64,000 nucleotides of DNA from Microthyrium microscopicum (lineage: Eukaryota; Ascomycota; Dothideomycetes; Microthyriales; Microthyriaceae), in the NCBI GenBank assembly GCA_010405405.1, contig MU004233.1, positions 2,761,882 to 2,825,881 of the forward strand, read 5' to 3'. A program made the translations under genes and the position numbers. Below the pieces are notes generated by a model. The model was not told where the DNA came from. It was given only the letters and a program-made list of their open reading frames with translations, and did no database searches. Below, in pieces: positions 12,534 through 23,605 of this stretch. How positions within the stretch are numbered: the first letter of the stretch is position 1; each line of letters begins with the position of its first letter.

Positions 12534-13290
12534 TGCGAAACCTTGATAGTAGTGAAGAGGCTGTTAGGTAGAGAGTTGTTGAGTGATGTTGTCTGGAGAT
12601 TTGAGGGAAGTTGGTAGTTGTTTCAAGAGATTGAGAACTCGCCAAGAAGTGCTCGAAGGCCAAGATGGGTAAAGAAGATGGTTGGTTAGAGACCAATTGG
12701 AAGAAGAGGTGAAGTGGTTGGATGAGAACCGCTTTGAGGGAAGTATGAAAGTTGAAAGAGGTCGGGTATCGAAGAGATCGCAAGACCTGGTGAGTAGCTC
12801 AAAGAGATGTTCTCGAACAAGTGGTTAAGAAGGACTTGCTTTGAATGCAGTGGTCAGTAATGAGATCAATGGGATTGGTTGATGTATGTATCGAAGCAGA
12901 TGATCGTTGAAGTGTAAGAGAGTAATGCCAACTGTCGTGTTTGGATGTGGAGTTGAAGAGGGTAGATGTTTTGGAGACGAAGACAAAAGCTTAAGTAGTT
13001 GTCAAAAATTCCAGAATTCCAATAAGGGACTAGAGCTGGAAGTGTGAATGAAAGCCTTCGTCAGAAGTTGAGGGTAGAGTGTTGCTCGAATTAGCAACGA
13101 GCCATGACTTTGAGCCATATGGTCATGCCGAAATTGGCTGAAAGCTGGTGGGCCAAAGAACAGTGAGCTTTCATGACCGGCTGCAAGGATTCGCCATCAC
13201 TGAGGTATTCTGACAAAGAAGACATTGAGTCCTGATTGGAAAATGGAAATGCTCTCCGTCATAATTGTATTGATGTTCCAGGCTCCAGAT
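12534..13290. other. Intergenic, leader of the BTB gene
   Basis: About 0.76 kb with no supported gene. On the - strand the part next to 12,534 is CT-rich and alternates with CAA/CAAC, a typical fungal promoter/5' leader composition for the BTB gene. Confidence 0.4.
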
Positions 13291-13732
13291 TCACGATTCC
13301 TTTACGACATCGACAAGCTGTTGTCTCAGGTCTACCAGCTGTTCCTGTTTAGTTTTCTCTTCATCGATACTTTCTAACTTCAACCAGCCCCAGTAGAGAA
13401 GCTGATATGTAAATATTGAACCCAATGCGACCTTTAAGACCGGAAATCCAAAGGAGCCATAGAAATCTCGCTGGCCACATTTTAGTTTCTCATCTCAACC
13501 TTTCCTAGTCAAAATTTCTTACGTGTGGATTTGGCTCAGTCGATTTGGGTTTCCCTGAGTTTGGCGGCTGCCAGTTCTCAGATGATTGCGACGACTGAAC
13601 GTCTGCTGGTGAGCTTTCAGATTTGGGAGTGTTGCGATATAATGGCCCCGAGTGCCATCGCTGTTGAGGGTTCGCGGACAGAAGTGACTGAAGACGAGGC
13701 GCGGTCCTCCTCAGATGCTGAATTGGGCTCAT
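13291..13732 (-). CDS. Small mitochondrial membrane protein, INA17-like layout
   Basis: Visible only after splicing. Exons 13732-13523 and 13470-13291 flank a 52-bp intron (GTAAGAAAT donor, TTGACTAGG branch region, GGCCAG acceptor) and join at phase 0 into 129 aa. The N-terminus MSPIQHLRRTAPRLQSLL is Arg/Leu/Ser-rich with no acidic residue, as in a mitochondrial presequence, followed by a Ser/Pro/Gln linker. Exon 2 starts RDFYGSFG, then a membrane segment at about residues 80-99 (LKVALGSIFTYQLLYWGW), then a charged coiled-coil-like tail (DEEKTKQEQLVDLRQQL). This order matches the ATP-synthase assembly factor INA17/Aim43 of the inner membrane, but similarity is architectural and the identity is a hypothesis. 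Confidence 0.66.
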
Positions 13733-14887
13733 CTTGTCTGAAATATCTTCAGATTATTACAATGCTGAGGAATGTGAAAGGTCTCGAGCTCGTGAAGTCG
13801 AGCTTGTGCACGTGAGCTCAATTGAAAAAAAGTAAGAAGTCCAAGCGTCTGTCGTTTCGCGACGCGAATCGGCATGCCGAGCATCCATTTCTCTCGGCCC
13901 GAGTGTCAGCATTCAAATAAACAGTTGAGATTTTGAACCTCGAATGATTTCTTTGCATCCATTACAATCAGATCACATACATCGTTATTCTCATCCAGTC
14001 TTTTTGCAAGGCAATGCTTGCGAGAAGACAGTCATGTGATTGATCGTTGCATGTCTTGCAGCAGAGGCACACTCATGCCATTTGGAACTTATGCAGTGCT
14101 TCCATCTTACTTGACGCACAACTTGCAGGCAGCGGATGAGTACCGAGACTCGGATTTCTCTTTTCCTTTCTCCTCATTGTTGCCGATTGATGGTTTATTG
14201 ATATTCTCATAATTATAGTGTGAACCCGAAAGCTTGAAGCTGTATCATTACCTCTTAGCATTGTTCCATGATTTTCGGACAATCCGCACGACTTATTTGG
14301 TTTAGTTCTGAAAACCAATCTACAAGATATGGCAAAGATCAAAATGCGATTGTATGCTTCCTGACGATCTTGAATCCAGAGTTAGCTTTGGCAATTGATG
14401 TAGCTACTTGCAGCCGCCAGTACCGACTTGTGGACTGCGAAAGATTATGTGGCGGATCATAGAATACGTCAGACCGCATTGTGATGAGATCTTTGCTCTC
14501 GGATGCCAGACAAGATGCATTTTAGGACTTGCATCTAGCATTAGTGTCTTGCTTCCCGAGGCTTGTGGTTACATGAAAACAGACTACCAGCAGATCTGTT
14601 TTCTAGATCTCGACTTCGTATTGGACATGGTGCTTCAGGGAATCGAGATCGTCGTGAGGCTCCATAAAACTCAATTACCACTAACATGTAGTGCTAGACT
14701 TTGTTGTCATACCAAGTTCTCCACGAATGACCTTTGGCCATTTCCTAGATGAGTCTAAACCCGAACACAAAGACGATCTGGTCAAATTTCACACATTGAA
14801 CTATGACATAAAAAACCCCAGCCGAGTATAAGATCAGTACTGAACCGCTTTGGTAAGTATGACTATTTTCAGAAGATATTCATCAAT
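13733..14887. other. Intergenic, upstream of GMC oxidoreductase
   Basis: About 1.15 kb with no supported gene. An A-rich stretch (ACATAAAAAACCCC) near 14,806-14,820 lies about 70-80 bp before the oxidoreductase start and could be a core promoter element. Confidence 0.4.
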
Positions 14888-16759
14888 ATGTTGTTGCATC
14901 GCGCTCTTCTTGCTGCTGCATATACCCCTTTCACCCAGGCCCTGCTTGGCCAATTCTCATCCCCTGGACGTCTAGTAGGAAGCTCCTTTGGCATTCCAAC
15001 TCTAAATGCCACCTACGATTACATCGTCATAGGAGGCGGTCTTGCCGGCAACGTTGTAGCAGGAAGATTGACCGAAAAGTCAAATGCCTCAGTTGCAATT
15101 GTAGAAGCAGGAAATTTCTACGAGCTCAACAACGGAAATTGGAGCCAGATACCCTATTACTCAGAGCAATGGGCAGGCTCCGAACAAGATGACTACAATC
15201 CACTCGTGGACTGGGGTTTGGAAACTGTCCCTCAAGTCAGTGGAGATATCATCCATTATGCTCAGGGAAAGAATTTGGGTGGATCGTCGGGACGGAACCA
15301 GATGCTTTACCATCGCGCGACCAAGGGCTACTACCAGGCTTGGGCCGACCACGTAGGAGATAATAGCTATACTTGGGAGAACATGACAACGTATCTTGAG
15401 CGGAGCATGACTTTCACGCCGCCACGGCCAACAGCGCAAAACGTCAATGCTACGACGTCGTATGATGCCTCAGCTTTCTTGCCCACCAGCAATTCAAGTA
15501 ATCCATTGCAAGTCAGCTATCCATCTTTCGTCCAAGAACTATCAGCATATGGGCCAGATGCATTCCGGAGTATTGGGCTAGAAGAACAAGCAGGCTTTAG
15601 CAGCGGAGTGCTTCATGGCTTTGGCACATGGACATCCACCATTGACCCCACCACTGGGACGCGCTCTTCATCCGAGGCATCATTCTTGCAAGAAGCGTTC
15701 GGACGAGAACAGCTGACAGTCTATGTCAATACCAAGGCCCAAAATATCATCTTTGACGCCAACAAGACTGCAATCGCTGTCAACGTTACGAGCAGCAGTA
15801 GCGCAAGCGATGCCCTATATTACACTCTTTCAGCGCGGAAGGGCATTTTACTAGCCGCTGGAGCATATCACTCGCCTCAAATCCTCATGCTTAGTGGCAT
15901 TGGTCCAAAAGCTACGCTAAACCAATTTTCAATACCGATTGTCTCTGCACTGGAAGGTGTAGGCCAGAACATGTGGGACACGACAAATATCGGCGGAATC
16001 GTCTACAACATTAGCACGTCTATTACAACCTTTTCCGATTACGAAACTAATGCGACACTGTTTGCTGAAGCAGAGCAGCAATTCCTGTCTGCCGGCACTG
16101 GTCCATTGACCAACATTGGGGAAGATTTTGTTGGATGGTACAAAATTGGTGATAATGTGACTTCTGAATTCTCAAACGCTACTCAAGCATGGCTTGCATC
16201 ACTGCCGTCCGACTGGCCAGAGCTAGAACTCAGTCTGGCCAGCTCTTCGCGGTCATTGGAAGTTACGAATGACGAGACAAAAGTGGGCAGCCTCAACTGC
16301 TTGATGGTTGGAACCGCTGGACGAGGAAACATGACCATACAAAGCGCCTCTATATTCGACAAGCCAGTAATTGATCCAAATTGGCTACGTGACCCCAGGG
16401 ATCAAGAAGTTGCAGTTGCAGCATTCAAACTGGCCCGAAAAGCATGGCAAGGCGTCCCTCCTGGGGTCATTGTTGGTGATGAAGTTTTTCCTGGGAAGAA
16501 TGTCACGAGCGATGCGGATCTACTTGAAGCCATCAAGGGGAACATTGCCGCAATCCACCATGCAAGTGCAAGCTGTGCTATGGGAAAGGTTGGTGATCCG
16601 ACAGCAGTAGTTGACAGTAAAGGAAGGGTCATTGGTGTGCAAGGGTTGATGGTTGTGGATTCGAGTTCGTTGCCTTTCACGAATCCGGGGCATACGCAAG
16701 GAACTACCTATGGACATGCGGAGAAGATGGCTCAAATTGTGCTCGATTCCATGTTTTAG
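14888..16759 (+). CDS. Secreted GMC (glucose-methanol-choline) oxidoreductase
   Basis: A single 623-aa frame without introns. FAD-dependent alcohol/aldehyde oxidoreductase of the GMC superfamily. A signal peptide is likely (MLLHRALLAAAYTPFTQALL). The Rossmann FAD motif is YDYIVIGGGLAGNVVAGRL at about 43-61, with the ribose-binding Glu in IVEAGN. GMC signature 1 follows (GKNLGGSSGRNQMLYHR), then signature 2 (GAYHSPQILMLSGIGP). The C-terminal catalytic pair is His about 558 in HHASASCAMG and His about 602 in PGHTQGTTYGHAEKMAQ. Many N-x-S/T sites fit secretion. The PGHTQGTTY end and the GGSSxRN motif resemble the versicolorin B synthase/patulin synthase branch more than classical glucose oxidase, but the substrate is unknown. 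No secondary-metabolite genes sit beside it. Confidence 0.93.
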   Translation: MLLHRALLAAAYTPFTQALLGQFSSPGRLVGSSFGIPTLNATYDYIVIGGGLAGNVVAGRLTEKSNASVAIVEAGNFYELNNGNWSQIPYYSEQWAGSEQDDYNPLVDWGLETVPQVSGDIIHYAQGKNLGGSSGRNQMLYHRATKGYYQAWADHVGDNSYTWENMTTYLERSMTFTPPRPTAQNVNATTSYDASAFLPTSNSSNPLQVSYPSFVQELSAYGPDAFRSIGLEEQAGFSSGVLHGFGTWTSTIDPTTGTRSSSEASFLQEAFGREQLTVYVNTKAQNIIFDANKTAIAVNVTSSSSASDALYYTLSARKGILLAAGAYHSPQILMLSGIGPKATLNQFSIPIVSALEGVGQNMWDTTNIGGIVYNISTSITTFSDYETNATLFAEAEQQFLSAGTGPLTNIGEDFVGWYKIGDNVTSEFSNATQAWLASLPSDWPELELSLASSSRSLEVTNDETKVGSLNCLMVGTAGRGNMTIQSASIFDKPVIDPNWLRDPRDQEVAVAAFKLARKAWQGVPPGVIVGDEVFPGKNVTSDADLLEAIKGNIAAIHHASASCAMGKVGDPTAVVDSKGRVIGVQGLMVVDSSSLPFTNPGHTQGTTYGHAEKMAQIVLDSMF

Positions 16760-17183
16760 TTAGACATCATGGATACCAAGAATGATAAAAACTTTGATCG
16801 CATGACATATCCCGAGAGTGAATAACACAGGATAGGAGAGCATTGCTAGGAAGTTGCTTTGGTGTAGCGGCAGGTGACGAAGGAATCCGAGGCTTGTACT
16901 CATGAGTCCAAGGCCTATCCCGAAAAGTCGCAAAATCAAGATGCAAGCGTTACTTTCTACTAAGTACCTACATGGTGATAGTGTTGCGTCGAACTGCATG
17001 TGGTTTGATTTGGTTGCGACCCATGTAATAAGGGGAAATGGGGCTGTGTAGAAGAAATTTACCTCCCTTGAAATTTCAGCGCCCCATCGTCTTTATCATC
17101 CTCGACGTATGGGCATCTGCAATATCGTCAACTTACCCGTCAAGGTAGTGAATTTGCGACTTTCTACTCAAGTCTTGGACCAG
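16760..17183. other. Intergenic
   Basis: 424 bp between the oxidoreductase and the small coiled-coil gene. No supported gene. The last 150 bp act as promoter/leader for the + strand gene at 17,184. Confidence 0.4.
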
Positions 17184-17472
17184 ATGGCAGAGCAACAAAA
17201 TGGTCAATCGGCGCAGTCAGCCCAGGCCGATCTACTCAAGGTCACCATCCTCCCCATATCATGAATCAAAGCAGGCTTCTGACAGTGTACAGGCATTCCA
17301 AGAAGTTGCCCAAGGAGAGCAAACTGCTGCCGCCTTGGAGGCCCAGCTCAATTCTCTAGAGAGGAAGATTGAAGAGCTTCTAGCCAAAGCCGAAGAAGCC
17401 CAGAAGCAACCAACCAGCGATGCCAAATCAGAAGAGCCAAAAGAGGATGAAGAAGCCTCCAAAAGCTTCTGA
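17184..17472 (+). CDS. Small conserved-looking coiled-coil protein (78 aa)
   Basis: Family not named. Exons 17184-17240 and 17293-17472 with a 52-bp intron (donor GTCACC, CTGAC branch, GTACAG acceptor) join at phase 0 into 78 aa: MAEQQNGQSAQSAQADLLK, then AFQEVAQGEQTAAALE, a long helix with heptad-like spacing (LNSLERKIEELLAKAEEA) and an acidic tail rich in Glu, Lys and Ser. An unspliced start at 17,200 would replace the N-terminus with a Pro/Arg-rich sequence that looks non-coding, so the spliced start was chosen. It is a short, highly charged, soluble helix protein with no membrane or zinc motif. It converges with the HMG-box gene on the other strand (end at 17,628). Confidence 0.6.
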
Positions 17473-17627
17473 TCAGTATGAATGAGATCAACACACACCA
17501 CATCAGCGACGAAAAACGATCAGATTAGACTCGATTTATTTGATTCAAGTACCGCTACCTCCTGGCCTTCCGTTGCTTTGGAAATATTGCTATATACTAC
17601 TTATACATACTCAACCAATCGCAATAT

Positions 17628-20155
17628 TCATTTCCCCTTCGCCGCCACTCTCGCCCACTCACCAACCTCAAAAGCCACCCTCCTTACTGCCGCACCATCT
17701 ACAGTAGCCATGCCCTTCTCTTTACTGCTCCGCACCACCAAGGTACCCATATCCTCACTAATGTCTACATGGCTCTTGTTATTGCTGCCAGCCCAATCCA
17801 TGCTATCTCCCTGTCTCTGCGCTGCCTCGCCCTCTTCGCTGCGCACATAGATAGTAAAGTCTGGTCCTAGCACGCCGCGCCAAACTGTCGCGGCCCAGGA
17901 CCAGTGGTCGCTGGAACCATAGGCATCGCGGATCGGTAATGCGGCGGCCCAGGCATCGGACGAGCCGACGAGGTAGCTGGGGATCAGGACGAGTGTTATT
18001 TTGCCGCTGGACGAGGGCTCGGCGTGCGAACTGGTGGATGCGTAGAAGAGCGAGGACATGGCGCTGTGTTTAGACGCTGCAGAAGCTTGTGAAGTGATCG
18101 AGTCACGGCGGCCTAGCGAGGGTCGCTTGCTATGCTCTGAAGCGCTCTTGGACATGGCGTCGTCCGCTTCAGCCATTTTAACGTCCTCGCTGGTATCAGA
18201 CACGCGGACTGCTTTTGGTGTTCCAGACGCGCTGTTAGTAGTGGCGGCCGCATCGTCTTTAGGCGGGCCAACAAGGAGGTCGTAGAGCTTGGCGCAGCTG
18301 GTGTGCCAGCGGGCTACTTCGCCGAGATATTGGCCAAATGTAGGATTGGTGCCAGGCAGACCAGGCCCGTTCATGGTTTGTACGTCAAATTCCCCAGTTT
18401 TGCGCAACTCCATTTCGAGCGCGGCGAGAACACTGTCTGTGGGCGCGTCCTTGTCGCCTTCGACGGCAATGATGGCGCCTTTCTTGCTGATATTGGGGCC
18501 CATGGAGGCATCGATTCTGATGGGTGGCACTACGCGGCGAAGGATTCTGATTTTTCCCAGGAAAGGCGTGGGCATCATGCGATTGTGGTCCACTGATCCT
18601 AGTGATGAGACTCGTGGACTCTCTGGAATGTGGACGGGTCCTTGCGGGGACTGATAACGTAGACTGGAGGGGGATTGTGGACCGACTGCTATTGAGCGCG
18701 GAGTGGGGGGAGGTGGTGGGATACCGTTTACGCTGCGACTAAGCATTGCAGAACGAGGAGGCGGTGGACCCATTGGAGCATTTCGGTCGGTGGGACTTTG
18801 GGCCATGGGATGACCAAGTCGCTCACTACCCCGTGTGAATGTCGCTGATGGCGGCGGGGGTAAAGAGTCTCGTCGGTTTTGCGAGTTGTAGCCGGTGAAT
18901 ACAGGAGAGGGACGACCAGCACTTGTAACTGGTCTTCCCTCGTCTCTTACACGGTTCGACAGCGCAAGAGCTGCGGGAGAGCCGTACGACTCATATCGTC
19001 GCTTTTTGGCACTTTCTGCCATTGTACCGGTGGGTGGTTCGAGCGTTTTCAGAGGACTTGTTGGTGTTTTTTGAGGAGAAGTCAACTTTAACTGTTGAAG
19101 ATGGGGTAACGTTCGGTGTCCTGGAGTTGATTGATCAGTTGACCCTGAATTTGGCGGGTTTGTGCTTTGTGGCGACGATGGTATCGAGCCTATGCTTGAG
19201 ATGCTTCTTCCACCGCACTTGATACAACGACCTTTCTCTGTGACCTGAGTATTTGCGGCCCGACCCTTCGTTTTATGACGCGGTTGAAAGCGATACTCTG
19301 GAAACTGTAATGAGTGGCGAAGTTTCTCTTCCTAAACTGAGTCAGTCATTATATCAGAAACAAACGCTTTCAAACATACCTCAGCCAACTTCTTCCACTC
19401 GTCCTTTGTATTATCAGGCTCCTTTGCCCAAAGCTGGCCCGCGATCTTTGAAATATCCGGATTCGAAGATCCAGGATACTCTCTCAGAATGTCTGCGTGA
19501 TGATGCTGTCGATATAGTATAAAAGCTATTTTCACCATGTCAGTTCTGAGTCAGTCATGTCGGTATCGGCCACAAACTCACCGTTTCTAGGTCTTGGAAT
19601 CTTTGGATCTGGTTGACAAAGGCAAATATGCGACGACGGTGAAACCTGCTGCTCAGTCTCCAGCGCACTCTCCTGTTCAGCCGATAACTGATCTTCGTCA
19701 AATCCAGCCTGCTCCGCCGCTCTCTTCCTAGTCATGCGCGCAAACGAACTAGGCGGCTCTGAAATGTTGCGCGGGCTGGCGCTCAATGCCGTCCGCAGGC
19801 GAGTCTCTGGCCCTTTACGTGCTTCTTGCTCGAACACTGGTGGTGGTTCTTCGCTGGTGCTCTCGCGCGGGGCAAAGGCCCAATTGTTGCTTTGTTGGCG
19901 GTCAGGGGCCGCTGGCAGATGCGACTGGTCGTGCCGTCGACGAAATGAAGCAGCAGCGTCTCCCTCTGGTGCTGATGCTATTGCCGCTCCTGATTGTTTA
20001 GCTTCCGGTCTGGGAACCGACGGGACATGCGGCGCAGCGGTGGAAGCATGCATGGTAGCCACGGCTGACGACATGAATTTGTCTTTAATAAACAATACAA
20101 CGAGAGAAGGGGGTGTGCGTGTGTGGGAAGTCGGGAATTGAAATGAACGGGGCAT
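17628..20155 (-). CDS. HMG-box (MATA/ROX1-type) transcription regulator
   Basis: Exons 20155-19582, 19525-19380 and 19331-17628, with introns of 56 and 48 bp, encode 807 aa; 780 aa if the second in-frame ATG (20,074) is used, which is plausible because the first 27 codons are leader-like. The HMG box spans all three exons (about residues 186-258): PKIPRPRNAFILYRQ, NPDISKIAGQLWAKEP, DEWKKLAEEEKLRHS, YRFQPRH. This is the sequence-specific MATA/ROX1/Ste11 subtype, which bends DNA through minor-groove binding. The rest is Pro/Ser-rich and disordered, followed by a C-terminal half with folded-looking blocks (FLGKIRILRRVVPPI, ITLVLIPSYLVGSSDAW). Flanking genes are not those of a mating-type locus (no SLA2 or APN2), so it is probably a non-MAT developmental regulator. 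Confidence 0.88.
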
Positions 20156-20989
20156 GTATCAAAGGGAACTATGGAATTCAAACAAACCGCGCCAGATGGC
20201 AACGCAACAGTGAATAGATTTTCTCTGCCAAAGAACCCATTGTTGTGCAAAAGAAACTATGACGGAAACGGCTATCAATTCAAGGAATGGGGTTCAATGT
20301 TCTATTGTTGACATGGTTAACAACCCCATTTCCCGGATTCGCTGGCTTAATGGAGTGTATGCATGGCAAGGAAACACAGGTCGGGAACACACTTCTTTGT
20401 CTTTGTTATCCGTTCTTTGTTCCATCGCCACATTCCATGCTTGGAGAACAAGGTCTCCTCATATGACGAGCTTTGATGACTTTATTTGGAAAGTTGTTCA
20501 AGAATATCATTGTATCTTTGTACACTCATGACAGTGTTGGTGTATGAAAGCACCTTGATCGAAATCTTCCATAATGAAACTCGAATATCAATGTTAGGCC
20601 TCATAAGCAAATTCATGAAATCATAGAAGTTAGCTTAAACTTGCCTGTACTCATAATCAATTGCAGCTGCGCATATATGCATCCCTAGTTTCACAACAGC
20701 CGCTCTACATCTTCCCGCAAATACAAACAAAGAGCAAGTGAAACCGAGAGCACCAAACCTAAACTTGACCAACATAATCTCGTGGTCTTTGTCCAAATCG
20801 GTCCATCCGTATGCAAAGCCACTTGTGTCACCCCATTGATTAACCCGATATCCTATCAAATGTTTTGACCGTGTCAAACGACAGAATGATCCATTCATGG
20901 AATGTATCAGAACCTTTTTTGTGAATGGAATGTACATCTCTCTTTATTCAAGAACTATTTTACAAAAATAGGGGTATATTCGATTATCT
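20156..20989. other. Intergenic between HMG-box gene and DAP3
   Basis: 834 bp with no supported gene. It is the upstream region of the HMG-box gene and the downstream region of DAP3. A 100-codon open frame at 20,635-20,937 on the - strand lacks domain or splice support. Confidence 0.4.
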
Positions 20990-22529
20990 TCAAGTTCCAC
21001 CATTGAGATTCATCCTTACGACCGCCTTTTCCAATTCTCCAATCACACCTCCCCCGCTCATTGTCCACTTCTCACCAACATAGTTGTCTTGAACGCGATC
21101 GCGGACAAGACCACTGAGTGCCCAGTAGCCAATAATCTCTCGTGCTTCCTCTTTTGATATCCCTTTAAGTGGGAGGACGTCGATGTTGATGACTTGGTCG
21201 AGGACTCGGCGATCTATCTTGACAAGGGGATTCCAAAAGTCGTTGACCTCGAGCTTTTCGTCAGGGTACTGTAGACGCTCTTGTCCCATTTCGATAGCTA
21301 CATCTAGTGGTGGACAGGTGATGTAGTGAGAGGAAGAAGTAGCTCCAAGGATAATTCCGCCATTTGGAAGGGTGGTGGTCCCAGTGAGAAGATCGATATA
21401 GTGCTTTGGTAGCAAGAGGTCGAAGGTGTGGACTGGTACTAGTTTGTCGTTTTCAGCAAGCTTTTCATACTTTGACTCGCCGAATATATATGAGATGTTG
21501 TCGGCGCAAAACATGACGGGCGGTCTTTTGCCGAATTTCTCAACAACCTCGGGGTCGTTCTTTGCGGTCAGTTCAGTCCATAGTGCTTGAAACACTGGCC
21601 AGGCCAAGTCTAGTTCTGCAGCACCGTGTTCAGCCAGTTGATGGAGGTTCATTTGTCCTAGGTTGCGAATTGGTAGGGTGTGACTTTGTGATACTTTGAT
21701 TTTGCTGAGAACCGTTCGATTCACTCTTGCAATCTGATCCAGGAGAGTGGCTGAGTATTGCTTTTGGTAAAACTGTAATGGATCGGTTCCCTTGACGGGA
21801 TTGTAATCCGATGTCAAGGCATCGGTCAGTTCGCGGCCTGTGGCATTTAGCATCATACATTGCTCACTCCTCGAAAGTCAACTTACATTCGGGTATATTG
21901 ATAACCACCCACTCGCGAAGCATAGCCATACTCAAAGCTTGTAAAATGAGCACGCTCTTGCCAGATTTCCTCTCGCCAATAATGACTTTGCGAGTTGTTT
22001 CTGCACCCAAGCCAGCCTCAGATATTTCGTTCATACGTTGACCAATGTACCACGTTTCTTGCCTTATAAGGGTAGCTGGACCTTTGTAGTTATGCCATCC
22101 CTGAGTCCTCTTGAAAGCACCCATAAGTCTAAGCGCATCAATATGATTTCCGGGTATAGTAAAGACTTTTCCTATCGACTCTTTGGCAAAAGCTGTTTCA
22201 GCCGTCAGACGGTCAAGTCCGGGTACGGTATTTGCGTTCGTGTTCTCTAATATGATTCGCGTTCTAAAAGCTTTTCTTGATTCTGGGGTTCCGATTGTGG
22301 CATCTTTGACTCGCATGTCGCGCTTGATCTTCAACGTCTGTCTTCCTTTCTTGGGACCTTCTCCATGGCCTCCTGTCCCCTTCTTCTTTCCTGCAGTTGG
22401 AGGAGCATATCGATAGCTCGTCGTAGAGAAATATGTAACAGAACCTGGTCTGCGTAGCGTAAGAGGTCTTGCGACGATGCAGTCGTCCAGGAGTGCTGGC
22501 ACTCGGCGAAGGGTGGTAGTTGGGCGCAT
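20990..22529 (-). CDS. RSM23: Mitochondrial small-subunit ribosomal protein mS29 (DAP3 family)
   Basis: GTP-binding protein of the mitochondrial small ribosomal subunit, homologous to human DAP3 and yeast Rsm23. Exons 22529-21887 and 21837-20990, with a 49-bp intron, give 496 aa with matched phase. An Arg/Thr/Leu-rich N-terminus (MRPTTTLRRVPALL) is a mitochondrial presequence. A Walker A motif GERKSGKS lies at residues 185-192, followed by WVVINIPE, where the intron falls. The C-terminal part shows family blocks PVMFCADNISYIFG, HTFDLLLPKHYIDLL and EAREIIGYWALSGLVRD. It is head to head with RRS1, and their starts are 303 bp apart. Confidence 0.94.
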
Positions 22530-22832
22530 GGTACAGGATCGAGGTGAGAACTTGGATTAATGACTCATCATGAAAAGTTTAGTACAGGGGCATACGATGG
22601 ACGTGTGTAAAAGGATGGAGAGCTTGTTGTATTAATTGGAGCTTCTTGATCTCCATTGAACATTGAAAGCCATCAACAATTTTCGACGATCCCGATTCGG
22701 CATCCCGACTTTAGCGCCTTCCGAAATTCCTGAGCGCCTTCCAATTTTTTTCTTCGAAATTTCGGAGCTTCCAACCACAACTCCGCATCCCACAGAAAAT
22801 TTATATCTCACCACCCGCCTTTCCCCTCAAAT
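22530..22832. promoter_or_regulatory. Shared promoter region of DAP3/mS29 and RRS1
   Basis: 303 bp between two divergent start codons, one for a mitochondrial ribosomal protein and one for a 60S assembly factor. Both leaders must fit within it. A clear TATA box is not evident. Joint regulation is an inference from geometry. Confidence 0.5.
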
Positions 22833-23483
22833 ATGTCTGATACCGAAATGGCAGACGCCGTCCAGCCAATATCACCCTCCGAACAATTGCGCAAAGAAAG
22901 CGCCGAACAACCTACCACCAATGGCACTAGCCGCCCACCCGTCACTGTCACCAAACCAATCCCATACACCTTCGATCTAGGTCACCTACTTCTCCACGAC
23001 GCCAATCCGATACCTGCAGATCCAACCACAGAAACCCTCCTAGCCGAAGGCCGTGATTGCGCACAAGCACTCATCAACCAACTACTCACCACTTGTCCCG
23101 TCACAAGCACACCCGAAGGCGTCTATCTAGGCCTACCCGACCCACAAATGCCACTCCCACGCGAAAAGGCCATACCTAAAGAGAAGGAGCCCACTAGATG
23201 GGAGAAGTTTGCAACGAAACGTGGAATCAAGGCGAAGAAGCGGGATGGCAATAAGGTGTACGATGAAGCAACAGGTGAATGGGTCGCGAAATGGGGATAT
23301 AAGGGCAAGAATAAGGCTGGCGAGAATGATTGGCTCGTTGAGGTTGATGCCGACAAGGAGAAGCGGACTGGTGAAGCTGGTGATGTGAGAAAGGAGAAGA
23401 GAGCAGAACGGGTGGAGAGATTGAAGAGACAGGAGCGAAGAGAGCGTACGAATGATAAGCGGGCGTTCAAGACTGCGGGCTGA
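22833..23483 (+). CDS. RRS1: Ribosome biogenesis regulatory protein RRS1
   Basis: Nucleolar 60S assembly factor that works with Rpf2 to bring the 5S RNP (5S rRNA, uL5, uL18) into pre-60S particles. A single 216-aa exon. The family core is clear: PYTFDLGHLLLHDANP, then EGRDCAQALINQLL, LPDPQMPLPREKAIPKEK, TRWEKFATKRGIKAKKRDG and YDEATGEWVAKWGYKG. The C-terminus is a Lys/Arg/Glu-rich helix (RKEKRAERVERLKRQERR), expected for rRNA contact and nucleolar targeting. It runs divergently from DAP3 and converges on riboflavin kinase, whose stop codon is about 120 bp away. Confidence 0.96.
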   Translation: MSDTEMADAVQPISPSEQLRKESAEQPTTNGTSRPPVTVTKPIPYTFDLGHLLLHDANPIPADPTTETLLAEGRDCAQALINQLLTTCPVTSTPEGVYLGLPDPQMPLPREKAIPKEKEPTRWEKFATKRGIKAKKRDGNKVYDEATGEWVAKWGYKGKNKAGENDWLVEVDADKEKRTGEAGDVRKEKRAERVERLKRQERRERTNDKRAFKTAG

Positions 23484-23605
23484 TGCTGGACTGCTAATGA
23501 TTTATGATTTGAGAAGAGCTGGTCGCTATACCGGCATTTAAGATCGAAGGTTTCCTCCACGACTACTCCAAGCCACGATGTATCATAGCCGCATTTCCAT
23601 TCTGC

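Noticed and set aside
20635-20937. 100-codon frame on the - strand downstream of DAP3
   Set aside because: No family signature. Its Cys/Phe/Tyr-rich product looks like chance.
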